DNA of 64,000 nucleotides, from the NCBI GenBank assembly GCA_022749755.1, contig CM040452.1, positions 7,396,350-7,460,349 on the forward strand, in the 5' to 3' direction. A program made the translations under genes and the position numbers. This document shows, piece by piece, positions 22,703 to 33,009 of the stretch; the stretch's first letter is position 1; every line of letters begins with the position of its first letter. This DNA comes from Azadirachta indica (taxonomy: Eukaryota; Streptophyta; Magnoliopsida; Sapindales; Meliaceae). The notes below the pieces were generated by a model. That model was not told the origin of the DNA, searched no databases, and saw only the letters and a list, made by a program, of their open reading frames with translations.

Positions 22703-23391
22703 AGGGACAAAGAAAACTTGCTTTTTGTGCCATTCCATGTGAACGTCGTGTGAGAGAATTTGCTAGCTAGCTTTTTCTTAAGAATATCAACACCATGACC
22801 CACCCGCCCCAAACATTACTTTTGGAAAATTTTTTAAAATAACTATAACTGCAATTCAATCGACGTAAACAACATATGGAAAAAAAAAGGTTATAAATAT
22901 AGTGCAATATCTATTTTTCAGGCAATTTTATCCTCATTAGTAATTTTTTTTTTCATATTGTAACACTATTTTTTTTTATCTTTCCCTTTTAATGTAAAAG
23001 AAATGCATAAATTTAAGATGAAATCAATATATTTTGGTATGATTTTTGATGCGCCTCCATAATATATTTCTTAAATTATAGTGATTTGATTTCCTTTATT
23101 TGATGTAATTTATTGTATATAATTTGTTTACATTTTCGCTATCATTGTAAGTCTATATAAACGCCACTCATATGTAAACTTTTCAAGATATAAAGATTAT
23201 ACTTCTTCACAGGCCGATTTAAGAGATTATTGAGTTACAACTTGAAAGAAACGAAGCAAGCAAAGAGCTCTTTAATTGTTGAAGTACTGAACGGGCATGC
23301 AAATGAAAGTACGTTTATATATCACATGATGCGGCAAGCAGGAATAATTGGCTCACAAGCCATCACTTCATATGTTGGAGGCGGCCATTGA

Positions 23392-23949
23392 TTATAATAG
23401 CAATGGAGTATCTCTTCCTTCTTCTCTTCTTCTCCTCTTCCTCTTCTCTTTCTCTTCTTCCACGCTTGATAGTGTCGCAAATAATCCAAGTTTCTTTCTC
23501 AACTTCCGTGTAAGCTTCACTGAATCTACTTCGTCTCCGATTACCACCAGTTCATCCCTTTCTTTCCCTGTTATTTCCACCTTTCTCACACCTACACAAG
23601 CATCCATGCATGCACCAATAATTAATTAATAATTAAAGCACGCATTAGAATTATAATTTCCAATAATAATATTTAATATATAATTAATTATTAAATGCTA
23701 ACCATCCATTTTCACTGCAATCTTCATGGCTCTCGATCTGCATTTTTCGCAAGGCATCTGCACCTTTATAACTATCTTTTGCTGAACGTAGGCATAGCAC
23801 ATAATAATACAATATACATTAATTAGATGAGCTAGAATCCTCAATTAATTAATTATACTATATGTGTGTGTGTGTGTATGTATATATGTCTACATACTAT
23901 ATATATATATATATATGTCTACTAGGAAAGAAAATTAACTCACCTTCAT
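23392..23949 (-). CDS. Small HMA-domain protein (HIPP type), copy 1, lacking the prenylation tail
   Basis: HIPPs bind metal through a heavy-metal-associated (HMA) fold and are usually anchored by a prenylated C-terminus. Exons on the minus strand are 23944-23949 (Met-Lys), 23703-23781 and 23392-23591, with GT-AG introns in phases 0 and 1, giving 94 residues. Exon 2 has the CxxC metal site as CEKC, followed by SRAMKIAVKMDG. Exon 3 continues GVRKVEITGKERDELVV and VDSVKLTRKLRKKLG, then an Arg/Glu-rich tail. Compared with copy 2 at 38899, the purine-rich tail is 10 bp longer, which shifts the frame. The ORF ends in TPLLL, while the former tail, ending in CRIM, lies in another frame just downstream. 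A soluble HMA protein may still be made. Confidence 0.75.
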
Positions 23950-24020
23950 GGTTAACAATAAGGCTTTAATTAGTAGCTTGTAGAGCTTCTATATCACGAT
24001 GAACTTGAAGAGAGTGCATC

Positions 24021-24028
24021 TATTTATA
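24021..24028 (-). promoter_or_regulatory. TATA box of HIPP copy 1
   Basis: On the minus strand TATAAATAGATGCACTCTC lies 72 bp upstream of ATG 23949. The same sequence precedes copy 2 at 39559-39566. Confidence 0.65.
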
Positions 24029-25345
24029 GACTCATATCGTATTTTTTTTTTCTCTGTCTTATTGTTCACGTGCATATACATTAAGCTGATTATTCTTGAT
24101 GAATTTACCTTATCTGAATATTGTGTAATATATTTTATATAACTCAAGGTCAAGCTGAAAACTGCAATAATTAAAACCCTTCTACACGCGCAACCCTAGC
24201 CAGCTAGCTCAAGTATTTTTCAGAATCATGTATTTTCAAAATATTTAAAATTGTAGTTCTCATAGTGTATTATTTTCAATCAAAAAGAGTAATTCGAAAA
24301 TCCTCTACCTTTAACATTGCTCTGAGCTTTGGCTTGGGGCTTATTCAGGAAAAAAAAAAAATCCTCTACCTTTATAGAGAACTATTTGACAGTTTTTTTT
24401 TAATTAATTAGATTTTTTTTTTTCAATAAATATACGAAACTTTCAGAGAAATTGATAAGTATTATTTCTTTACAAAGCTTAACTATATAGCTATTGAATT
24501 TAGAAAGCTAATTAATTATATTAAACACTACAAAATTAAGTAGTATTTAGTACATATTGTGGCAGTTTCATTTCAGATTTATTATAGTATAATGTAATAA
24601 CTGGCTAGTGATTTCCTGTCAATTGTATGCTACATATAGCAGTCTAACTAGCTACAGAATTCAATAAGCTAATTATATTAACATTTTTATAATTTTTCAA
24701 AAACATTACATAAATATTAATTAAATCATTCCCTTTTATAATTTTTTAAAAATATTACATAAACATTAACTAAATCATTCCCAACTCTAGTATGAGAAGA
24801 ATTTTTGAATTTAAAACTTATTATATTATACGTTCTCAAAAAATTTTATCAATTGAATTGACAATTAGTTATATTATTAAAAAATTAAGCAAGGATATAT
24901 TATTTATCCTTCGTGTACATTTGTAATTATGGAATAATATACATGGAGGATTGATGCCAGATCTTATCTTTATGATCTAATAAGATCATCAAGATCAAAC
25001 TTTCGTCAATGGTAAATTTCTTTGATTTTTTATTTTTGATTGATTATTTTGTGACTTTTCAAAACGTGGGAATGAATTACCACTTATTCACGCTAAGACT
25101 ATTACCCTGCTAATAATCCACAAAATGTCGTGGGCTAGCTTGTCCAGATGATGGAACATTAAGATTGATCGAACTTCCCCTTAAATTTCTTTCAAGAATT
25201 CGGGCTGAGCAAGGTCTCTTTTTCTTCTTGAATTATCTACATGATAAGCCCCCGCTGTTTTAGGTCTTTGGCGTGTAGACTCATTTTGAAAGTTGAGAGT
25301 TTGGACCCCATTTGGTGGAAACATTTACCCTTGTCCTTACGTTCG

Positions 25346-25589
25346 TGATTTGACTTGTCTTCAAAAGTAAATTGATTTGTTTTAGGGTATTGAAATTTCT
25401 AAGTTGTTGCTGCCAAGAGCAATAGTTTTGTCGCCGAACGTTTAGAGCCGAATGGCGCCAATACTCTAATAACGACAACGTTTAAACTACCTTTAGGGAT
25501 AATAGTGTAATTATAAATTTTTTCATTATGTTTTGCGACAATGGATTAATTATTTAATTTGTTGGCATCGCCAAAAATTTTCTTGTAAC
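25346..25589. other. Spacer between the segmental duplication and the WAK relic
   Basis: No gene is seen. The homology of the 3-kb duplication ends at about 25345. Confidence 0.5.
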
Positions 25590-26185
25590 ATTCAACAATC
25601 AGAAGATTAGTCTGTTTTAGATTCTGAGGTTTAAGGTAGCCAATGAAATAGAAATGGAGGAGATACAAATCGAAGCGGAGCTAGCAGAGAAAAGTGTAAG
25701 TATAGCGGCGTACAAAGGCCCTGATGAAGGAAGTTGCAGAGGAGCTTGACAGGCTGAAGAAGTTGCATGACAATTTATCGGCTCAAGAGAAGAGCGAAGA
25801 GACCGATTATTTGTTAGGTGAATATTGTATTCAAATAAATAATTAAATTCAAATGATATATATATATATGGTACTATTTGAATCCTCATGGCTAGTCTGG
25901 TATTAACAAGTAGACTCCTACAATAAATTAAAACTAATTGCCACCCACATTCTTCTGTTATTATTTATTTCTATTGTTTTGTATTTGACCCTTTCTGACT
26001 GATTTAACGACTGAATACCCATGTCTTGTAATTTTGATTGAATGTTCGAGGTGGATTAACGACTTATGAAGTACAATGATTATATTTATAAGATTTTTTA
26101 TTATCCAAACTATAATGTAACTGATCGACCCATGAAATTCCCCTGATGCCATTTATTGATTTGCCGGATCAGTTCAAAGCTCCTA
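25590..26185 (+). pseudogene. Second WAK-kinase 3' end relic
   Basis: 25620-25835 matches 18245-18445, the last kinase exon of the WAK pseudogene: an EEIQ...AELA start, the MKEVAEELDRLKKLHDNL helix and the AQEKSEE stretch. A small deletion near 25700 breaks the frame. Homology continues into the 3' flank (25960-26180 against 18600-18835). Everything before the last exon is absent. Two WAK 3' ends in direct order 7.3 kb apart imply a former tandem WAK pair. Confidence 0.82.
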
Positions 26186-28599
26186 GCTAGCGGCCAGATA
26201 TTGAATACATAAGGTAGGTAGTCAAATTAGCTAATTCATTTAAATAGACTTTAGAAGTCCTTTGTTGTGTTTCTTTGATTTTTTTTTTTTTTTAGCTTTT
26301 ACTTTACAATTCTATTTCTTTTTCTTTATAGCTAGCTGTTTGTTTTTCGTTAGTAAAAGTCCTTTCAAATTTTTCTATATGTTTAGGTTTCTAAATTAGT
26401 CAATAATTTGAGGTAGTGTTTATTTTTTTTAATCTGAAATTTTGAAATATTTAAATTTTGAATAAAATTAAATATATCAATATGAATGATATGTTTATTT
26501 TTTATTTGAATATAAATATTAAATTGTTTAGTGATTTTAAATAAAAACGTTTTAAAAATCAATATTTTTACATTTGTATGTAAATAAATTAATTAGATAA
26601 AGATATATATGAAAGAAATTAATTAAATTATTTAGAGATTTTGTATTCAGCGAAAAGTAAAATATATATATATATATTTTTACTTAGTAAAACATATGTT
26701 TTAAAATTGATACTACCTTAAAAAAAAATCAAATATACTTAATAGCCTAATGGATTGTGGAGAAACACTAAATATCCCCTCATGTTTGCAGGGTGTCCTA
26801 TCTTAGATGTTATAATTTAAATAAATATTTTTATATTTTAACCCCTTAAAATTTAATAATAATAATTTTATCCCTTAGTTAATAAATTATTTAAAGTTTG
26901 GCCTTCCGGAATTTACTTTTGAATATTTGGATCTTTAAAACTTTCAATTTTATGCCAAAGTTTTAAAATATAACTAAAGAAATTACAATATAAATAATTA
27001 TTCATATTTTCTAAAGGATATCCTTAGGCCTTAACAGAGCTAACCTTTAGTTTCACCTTACAGATGAATATTGAATTACCGATTCAGAAAATGTTGATTC
27101 TTACACTGATAGAAATATTGTCATCACCTACACTAGAGTTCTCATGCTTGAGGAACATGAGTATATTAATAGTTGTTGACGGTGAACATGAGTATCAATA
27201 TTCGATGATACATACTTAAATATCACAAAATGATACGACGTCATTTTTTTTCTTGATTAAATAGTGAAACGACAACGTCTTAAAATATTGTAATTAATTT
27301 TTTATTTTTTAAAATGAAAATTCAAAACAAAATAGTGAAACGATGTTATATTTGTGTGTGAAATAATATTTTGCTCCAACTTTTTTCACACTTACCAAAA
27401 TTTTTGGCCACCAATTCTATCCTCTATAACCACAAACCCAGATGAAAAGTTGTTGCCTCTCTGTTCAATCATTGACTCTCCTATTAATTACTAACTCTTC
27501 ATTCATTCAATCTAAAATCCAATAGCTTACCGATGGTCTATCTCCCCAGATCGATTGTTGTACGATCTATAAGCTTAAACCAAAAAATAGCGAAATCAAA
27601 AATTACCCACAACTCTTAAATCATTCTCATTTTCGTGCATAGTTATTTAGTGATTGGCTCTTATTATCAAGGCTAATACGGTTCGTATTCGTTTTTTTTT
27701 TTTATTTCATAGTAAGTTGTTTATGTTAGGGTTTGTTTGAAATTTGATATAAGATTGTTGAGCTCGAATTTTTTGAAACTGGTGCTTATGCTTTATTCTT
27801 ATTGTTGTTGGTATAATATAGTGAGTGACTATTGTTACATGTTGAATAATGGAATGGTTTGGTTTGTGCTGCATGTTAAAACTTCTGTTTTCTTTATTTC
27901 AATTGATTTAGTTTTTGGGATTAATTTTGGTGGTTCCAATGTTTGATTTAAGTGCAGAATACTCATGATTGTCGTTAAACAGGTGAGGAGTGAATATGAT
28001 ATTAAGTTTTGTATTAGGTGAGGAGTGAATATGATATTAAGTGTTGTATTAGATTTCTCGGCAGTCAAATAAACACTTTTTTATCTTGTGATGTTTGAGT
28101 ATATATGCTTAAAGAGCTTTCTTGCGTATGTATGTTGATACCTAGGTGAGGTGTATACGTATGATATTACTTACTACGAGATCTATTTTTGCAAGTGTAC
28201 TATATTTTTTATTTTTCCCTTCGTAGTAGATCGAATCTGGCATTTTGCTATTAAGTTAATTTGTAACTTAACTTTGTTTTTAAATTTACACAGATGGGTC
28301 TTTGTGGTATGTTTGATTCATTCGAGAGCTTTATTTGGTTTTGGTGATGTTGTTGCTTTCAGGGAAGTTTTTTTATCTTCCACGTTTTATTACTTTGATT
28401 AGTTGTACATTTATAATTTGGGAGACATATTGCCTTCTATCTTGCTTGTTTATGATTGATGGACATAATGGAGGTGTGATTTTAAAAGCGGCCATTGTTG
28501 TGACTGTGTTAGATATTGAAGTGTTGGTTATTTGTGAGTTAATGTGCACTTGTTGATTTGATAATATGCATATACTGTTTGTATAAGTTGTGATACTTT
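26186..28599. other. AT-rich spacer, no gene recognised
   Basis: There is a T-run at 26280-26295 and a TA run at 26660-26680. 27220-27340 contains repeated AACGACGTC-like words and 27370-27600 is a C-richer leader-like stretch, which resembles the terminal region of a Mutator-type element, but I could not pair ends. ORFs between 27737 and 28556 have no recognisable motif. Confidence 0.4.
27980..28053. repeat. Tandem duplication of about 36 bp
   Basis: A unit starting AGGTGAGGAGTGAATATGAT and ending with TTGTATT occurs twice back to back with one base changed. A shorter relative (AGGTGAGGTGTATACG) lies at about 28145. Confidence 0.8.
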
Positions 28600-30520
28600 C
28601 TTTTTTTGTTTTTTTTCAAAGATAATTGATGTTCATCACGTTTGATTCTTATAATAATATCACAAATTCGCATTATCTTATTTTAATTGTAACTCTGATT
28701 TTTTAACAACGTTTAATATAGTTTCTGGATGGTCAAATAAAAAACACAAGTTTACCGTTCAATGACATTTATAAAATGCTAACACTTATAAAATAAAGGA
28801 AAATATCATATTTATAAAATTGAGATAAAAACAATTATATATTAACTACCGAAACAACAAGATTTGACTATAATATATATTTATTATATTTCAAATTAAT
28901 ATATTTTATCATATACATGTTTTTAGTTCCTAAATTCACTTTTATATACTATTCAAGAACTTGTTAAAAAATGAACACAAAAAGAAAATTTAGATGAAAA
29001 TGCTACCATAACCAACTTTTTTCGCTTCCAACTTTCTACAAATTCAAAAGTAATTTTAAAGTAAAAAGAAGCTTTTAGCAAATTTGACATTAACTTTTCA
29101 ATAAAAAGTAACTTTCTTCTTATTCAAAAATAACTTTAAAGTGCAAAAAAAAACTTTTTGCAAACTTAAAAGTTATTTTTGAGTTAAAAGAAACTTTTTA
29201 AATTTTAAATATGAAAAAAAAAAAAACATTCATACTCAAAAAATAATTTTCAAATTTACATAAACTTTCTTCTAATTTGAAATTGACTTTCGAGTATGAA
29301 GAAATTTTCTTCATACTCATAAGTGACTTTCAAGTTAGAAGAAAATTAATTGGGTCCTTGTAAAACAATTTTTTTATGAGATTAGTCATGGGTATACCTT
29401 CATCCAAAATTTATTGCATTTGTATTTTCTAATAAGATTTTAAATAGTGGTCATTTATGAATGTTGGAATAAAAAGCAACTTATTTTTTTCTTTTAAAAT
29501 TTCATTTACCCAATAAAAAATAAATATATTATTTAGATTCAGATATTAGTTATATTTAGAATTCAAAAAAAAATGAATATTATTAAAGTTTAATAGAGGA
29601 ACCTTAAGCCCTAAATAGTATACAAAAGTCTGGAAATTTTAGAGCTCAATAAGAAAATAGAAACATTTTCAAAAAGACCTGTTTTTAGTTCCTAAATTCA
29701 CTTTTGATACTATTCAAAAACTTGTTAAAAAATGAACACAAAAAAAAAAATTTAGATGAAAATACTATCATAACCAACTTTTCACTTCCAACTTTCTACG
29801 AACTCGAAACTAACTTTAGAGTAAGAAAAAACTTTCTATAAATTTGACATTAACTTTCCAATGAAAAGTAACTTTCTTCTAAATCAAAAATAACTTTAGA
29901 GTCTGCAAAAACTTTCTACAAACTCCAAAGTTATTTTTGAGTTAAAAGAAACTTTCGAAATTTCTAATATGAAAAAACTTTATTCATACTCAAAAATAAC
30001 TTTCAAATTTACATAAACTTTCTTCTAACTTGAAAGTGACTTTTGACTATGAAGAAAGTTATTGGGTCTTTTTAGAACAACTTTTTTATAAGATTAGTTA
30101 TGGGTATATTTTCGTTCAAAATTTGTTTTGTCATTTTCTAATAACATTTTGAATAGTGGTTATTTGTGAATGTTGGAATAAAAAGCAACTCAGCCTTTTC
30201 TTTTAAAATTTCATTTAATCAGTGATTTTTAATAATAATATCATAAATCTACATTATCTCAATACAATAGTTTGTATCTCTGATTTTTTTAATAATGTCT
30301 AACATAGTTTTTGGATGGTTAAAATTAAAAATGCAATTTTACCTTCAATGACATATATAAAAAGCTAAAACTTATAACATAAAAAATAACATCCTACTTA
30401 AATATAATTGTGATAAAAAGAATTATAGATGAATTACTGAGATAATGAGAGTTAATTAAAATATACTAGATGTATAATATCCAAATCAACATGTTTCATC
30501 TTATACATTAAATTTCCTTG
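28600..30520. repeat. Dispersed repeat in two tandem copies
   Basis: 28918-29500 and 29680-30215 are direct copies (both begin near TTTTTAGTTCCTAAATTCAC and end in TGAATGTTGGAATAAAAAGC). The adjoining part 28640-28915 recurs at 30225-30510. Inside are many short blocks of AAAGTTA/AACTTTC and GAAACTTTCTT in both orientations. A further copy lies at 40693-41320. No coding sequence is visible. The family is unclassified, possibly a non-autonomous DNA transposon. Confidence 0.7.
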
Positions 30521-30922
30521 AGGGATCTTAAATGCTAAAGAGAATATTAATGTCGAAATCTTAGAGTCTAATAAGAAAATTGATATATTAATTTTTGCTG
30601 TATGATTATACTTGAATTATTTATCATTAAAAAATATACTTAACGTTATTTAATCTGTTTTAATTAGTTATTTTACTTTTTAAACATTTTAGTTTTATTT
30701 TACAATTGTTAACTTACTTTAACATGAAAGCCATGAAAATGGAGCATAAAAACACATTCGTTAACAATCCGTGGAAATCACAAAATTTTATTCTTAGGCA
30801 TGCCCACTATGCCTCTTGCCTTCTAAGCGCCCCCGCGTTGAAACATCGCCCCTGCACCACCTGGATTCAAGCTTGATGATTTTTTGAATGATTTTGGACC
30901 CTTGGATCACTAATTGATGGCC

Positions 30923-31650
30923 AGATTTTGTGAGCCTTAGGTTTTTATGTTTTTCCAAGGATTGGCCTCCATTAACTATTTTAGAAGGATGGAGTTTTAG
31001 AGAGAGAAGAGAAGGGGAGAAGGGGAGTTTTAGAGAGAGAAAATGAGAAAGAAGGTAGCTAGAGAGAGAGAAGAGAAAATCAACAAGAAAAAGGAGGATT
31101 TCATCACGAGATTAGGAGATTTTCATTAACTTTGTAGATTCAAGCTCTCCTTATTTAGTTTTTTTCTTTCTCTCCCTTTTAATTTCGTCTTAAATTGAAC
31201 AATTTGTGTCGATTAAGTTTATATATTTGATTATTGAATTTTTTATGTTAATCTTGAACTTTATTTTATGTGTGGTTATATTTAGATTTTGTGAGCCTTA
31301 GGTTTTTATGTTTTTCCAAGGATTGGCCTCCATTAACTATTTTAGAAGGATGGAGTTTTAGAGAGAGAAGAGAAGGGGAGAAGGGGAGAAGGGGAGTTTT
31401 AGAGAGAGAAAATGAGAAGAAGGTAGCTAGAGAGAGAGAAGAGAAAATCAACAAGAAAAAGGAGGATTTCATCACGAGATTAGGAGATTTTCATTAACTT
31501 TGTAGATTCAAGCTCTCCTTATTTAGTTTTTCTTTCTCTCCCTTTTAATTTCGTCTTAAATTGAACAATTTGTGTCGATTAAGTTTATATATTTGATTAT
31601 TGAATTTTTTATGATTAATCTTGAACTTTATTTTATGTGTGGTTATATTT
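30923..31650. repeat. Tandem duplication of 361 bp in the Gypsy LTR/leader
   Basis: Unit 1 (30923-31283) and unit 2 (31284-31650) are direct neighbours starting AGATTTTGTGAGCC. They are almost identical: unit 2 has an extra GGAGAAGGGGA-type block and a few single-base differences. Such closeness in an otherwise decayed element points to a late duplication. Confidence 0.9.
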
Positions 31651-32321
31651 ATTTTCTAAAACAATGATTTAATCTATTGGAAGCTTCTATTTTCTAATAT
31701 TGTGTTATTTTTTTTATTTGGTATCTAGTGTTGATTATTTTTATCATAATGATTAATACTTTAAATAACTGGCCAATATTTGAATAAACTGTGGACTGAT
31801 ACAAATTGAAAGGTAATTATTAGGTATAGACAGTATGATAAATATTGTTAATTGTATGTTAAACAAAGATATACTAATATGGTTTACGTAGTTTAATTAG
31901 AAATTATCAATAATTGTAATACACTTCCATTTACTTAATTTTACATAGATATATAGTGAATTATTAGGTTTGAAGTAATTTCAACTGATCTCGAGAGAGA
32001 TTATCAAATAAATTAGGATAATTAACTGGCAACACAGATATTAAATCAAAATAACATCAATTAAAAAATTGGATGCAACCAAGTATGCTAAAATTATTAA
32101 CCCCTAAATTTTTCCATTAATTGAGTCTTTTATTTAGTTTGTTAAGTTTTTTATTTTTTTCTTTATTTTAATTTCTCATTCGAATTATTTTGATTCCTTC
32201 AAATAAATTCAAAATTAATTACCTTTGATACTTAATTGAGTAACATTCATTATGAGATTGACATCTTTTTATCACTATATTACTTATTATAATCCTATGC
32301 ACTTGCAGGTATCGCGCACAC

Positions 32322-32819
32322 TAGGGATAGGCATAGTTTGGTTTGGTTCAAATTTTTGAAAAAGCAGATCAGACTTAAAAATTTAGAAAATGTCAAATTT
32401 TTGAGACATAATCTGACCGAATAGGAAGAAAATCTAAAACAGATCGGACCAATTATATATTAGAACCAGATTAAAACTAAACCGATTGGTTCAATTTTCG
32501 TGTCAGTTCGATTTTTAAATAAATTTATTATTTTTTTTTTTTAAGTTTTTCAGTGTATTAAATGATATCGTTTTATAAAAATACAATAAAACGATGTTGT
32601 TTAGATAAAAAAATTAAAAAAAAAAATTTTTTCGGTCCAATTCGGATCTTTTAGAGTGAAATCGAAATTGAATCGAAAATTCTAAGTTTTTTATTTTAAG
32701 AACCGAAATCGAATTGAATTATATAAAATAAACGAAACAAACCCGTAAATTCTGGTTCGGTTTCGGTTTAGTCTAGTCTGGTTTAGTCTGGTCTGAGCTG
32801 ATTTTTCTGCCCACTTCTA
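32322..32819. mobile_element. hAT-type MITE with 8-bp target duplication
   Basis: Ends TAGGGATAGGCA and TGCCCACTTCTA are imperfect inverted repeats matching the TAGGGGTGGGCA-like ends of hAT MITEs. The flanks are GCGCACAC (32314-32321) and GCGCAGAC (32820-32827), an 8-bp target duplication with one mismatch; 8 bp is the hAT length. The 498-bp body holds GGTTCGGTTT-like repeats and no ORF. It is inserted between the LTR and primer-binding site of the Gypsy relic. Confidence 0.85.
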
Positions 32820-33009
32820 GCGCAGACTACACGAATCACATAACAAGTTTTTGGCGCTATTGTTAGGGAATGTTAAATTCTTTTAATAGCGATTTGGATT
32901 AATTTTGAGTTTACTTTGAAGTTTTATTTTTGTTTTTATTTTAAGTATTTACTTTAGTGCATCAGAAAAGTAAGAAGAGATAAACATTAAGGCAACAATA
33001 AATTAGCAC

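Larger units (their letters stand above)
22240..25345. repeat. Segmental duplication, first copy (pairs with 37795-40692)
   Basis: About 3.1 kb, collinear with 37795-40692 over nearly its whole length. Landmarks in both: GCAGCAGTTTT near the left edge, GTGCCAGATCAAA, a TATATA microsatellite followed by GGGACAAAG or GAGACAAAG, the HIPP gene on the minus strand, and CTTCCCCTTAAATTT with a GGTGGAAACA/TTACCCTTGT stretch at the right edge. Small indels and many substitutions indicate an old event. The copies are in direct orientation, 12.4 kb apart. Confidence 0.88.

Noticed and set aside
22501..22812. 103-codon minus-strand reading frame in the HIPP segmental duplication
   Set aside because: The matching stretch of the second copy (38040-38400) does not keep the frame, and the core is a TA microsatellite.
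27400..28560. Possible unannotated gene with several small ORFs (27737-27946, 28151-28402, 28335-28556)
   Set aside because: The peptides are hydrophobic AT-driven sequences with no motif, and no exon structure joins them.
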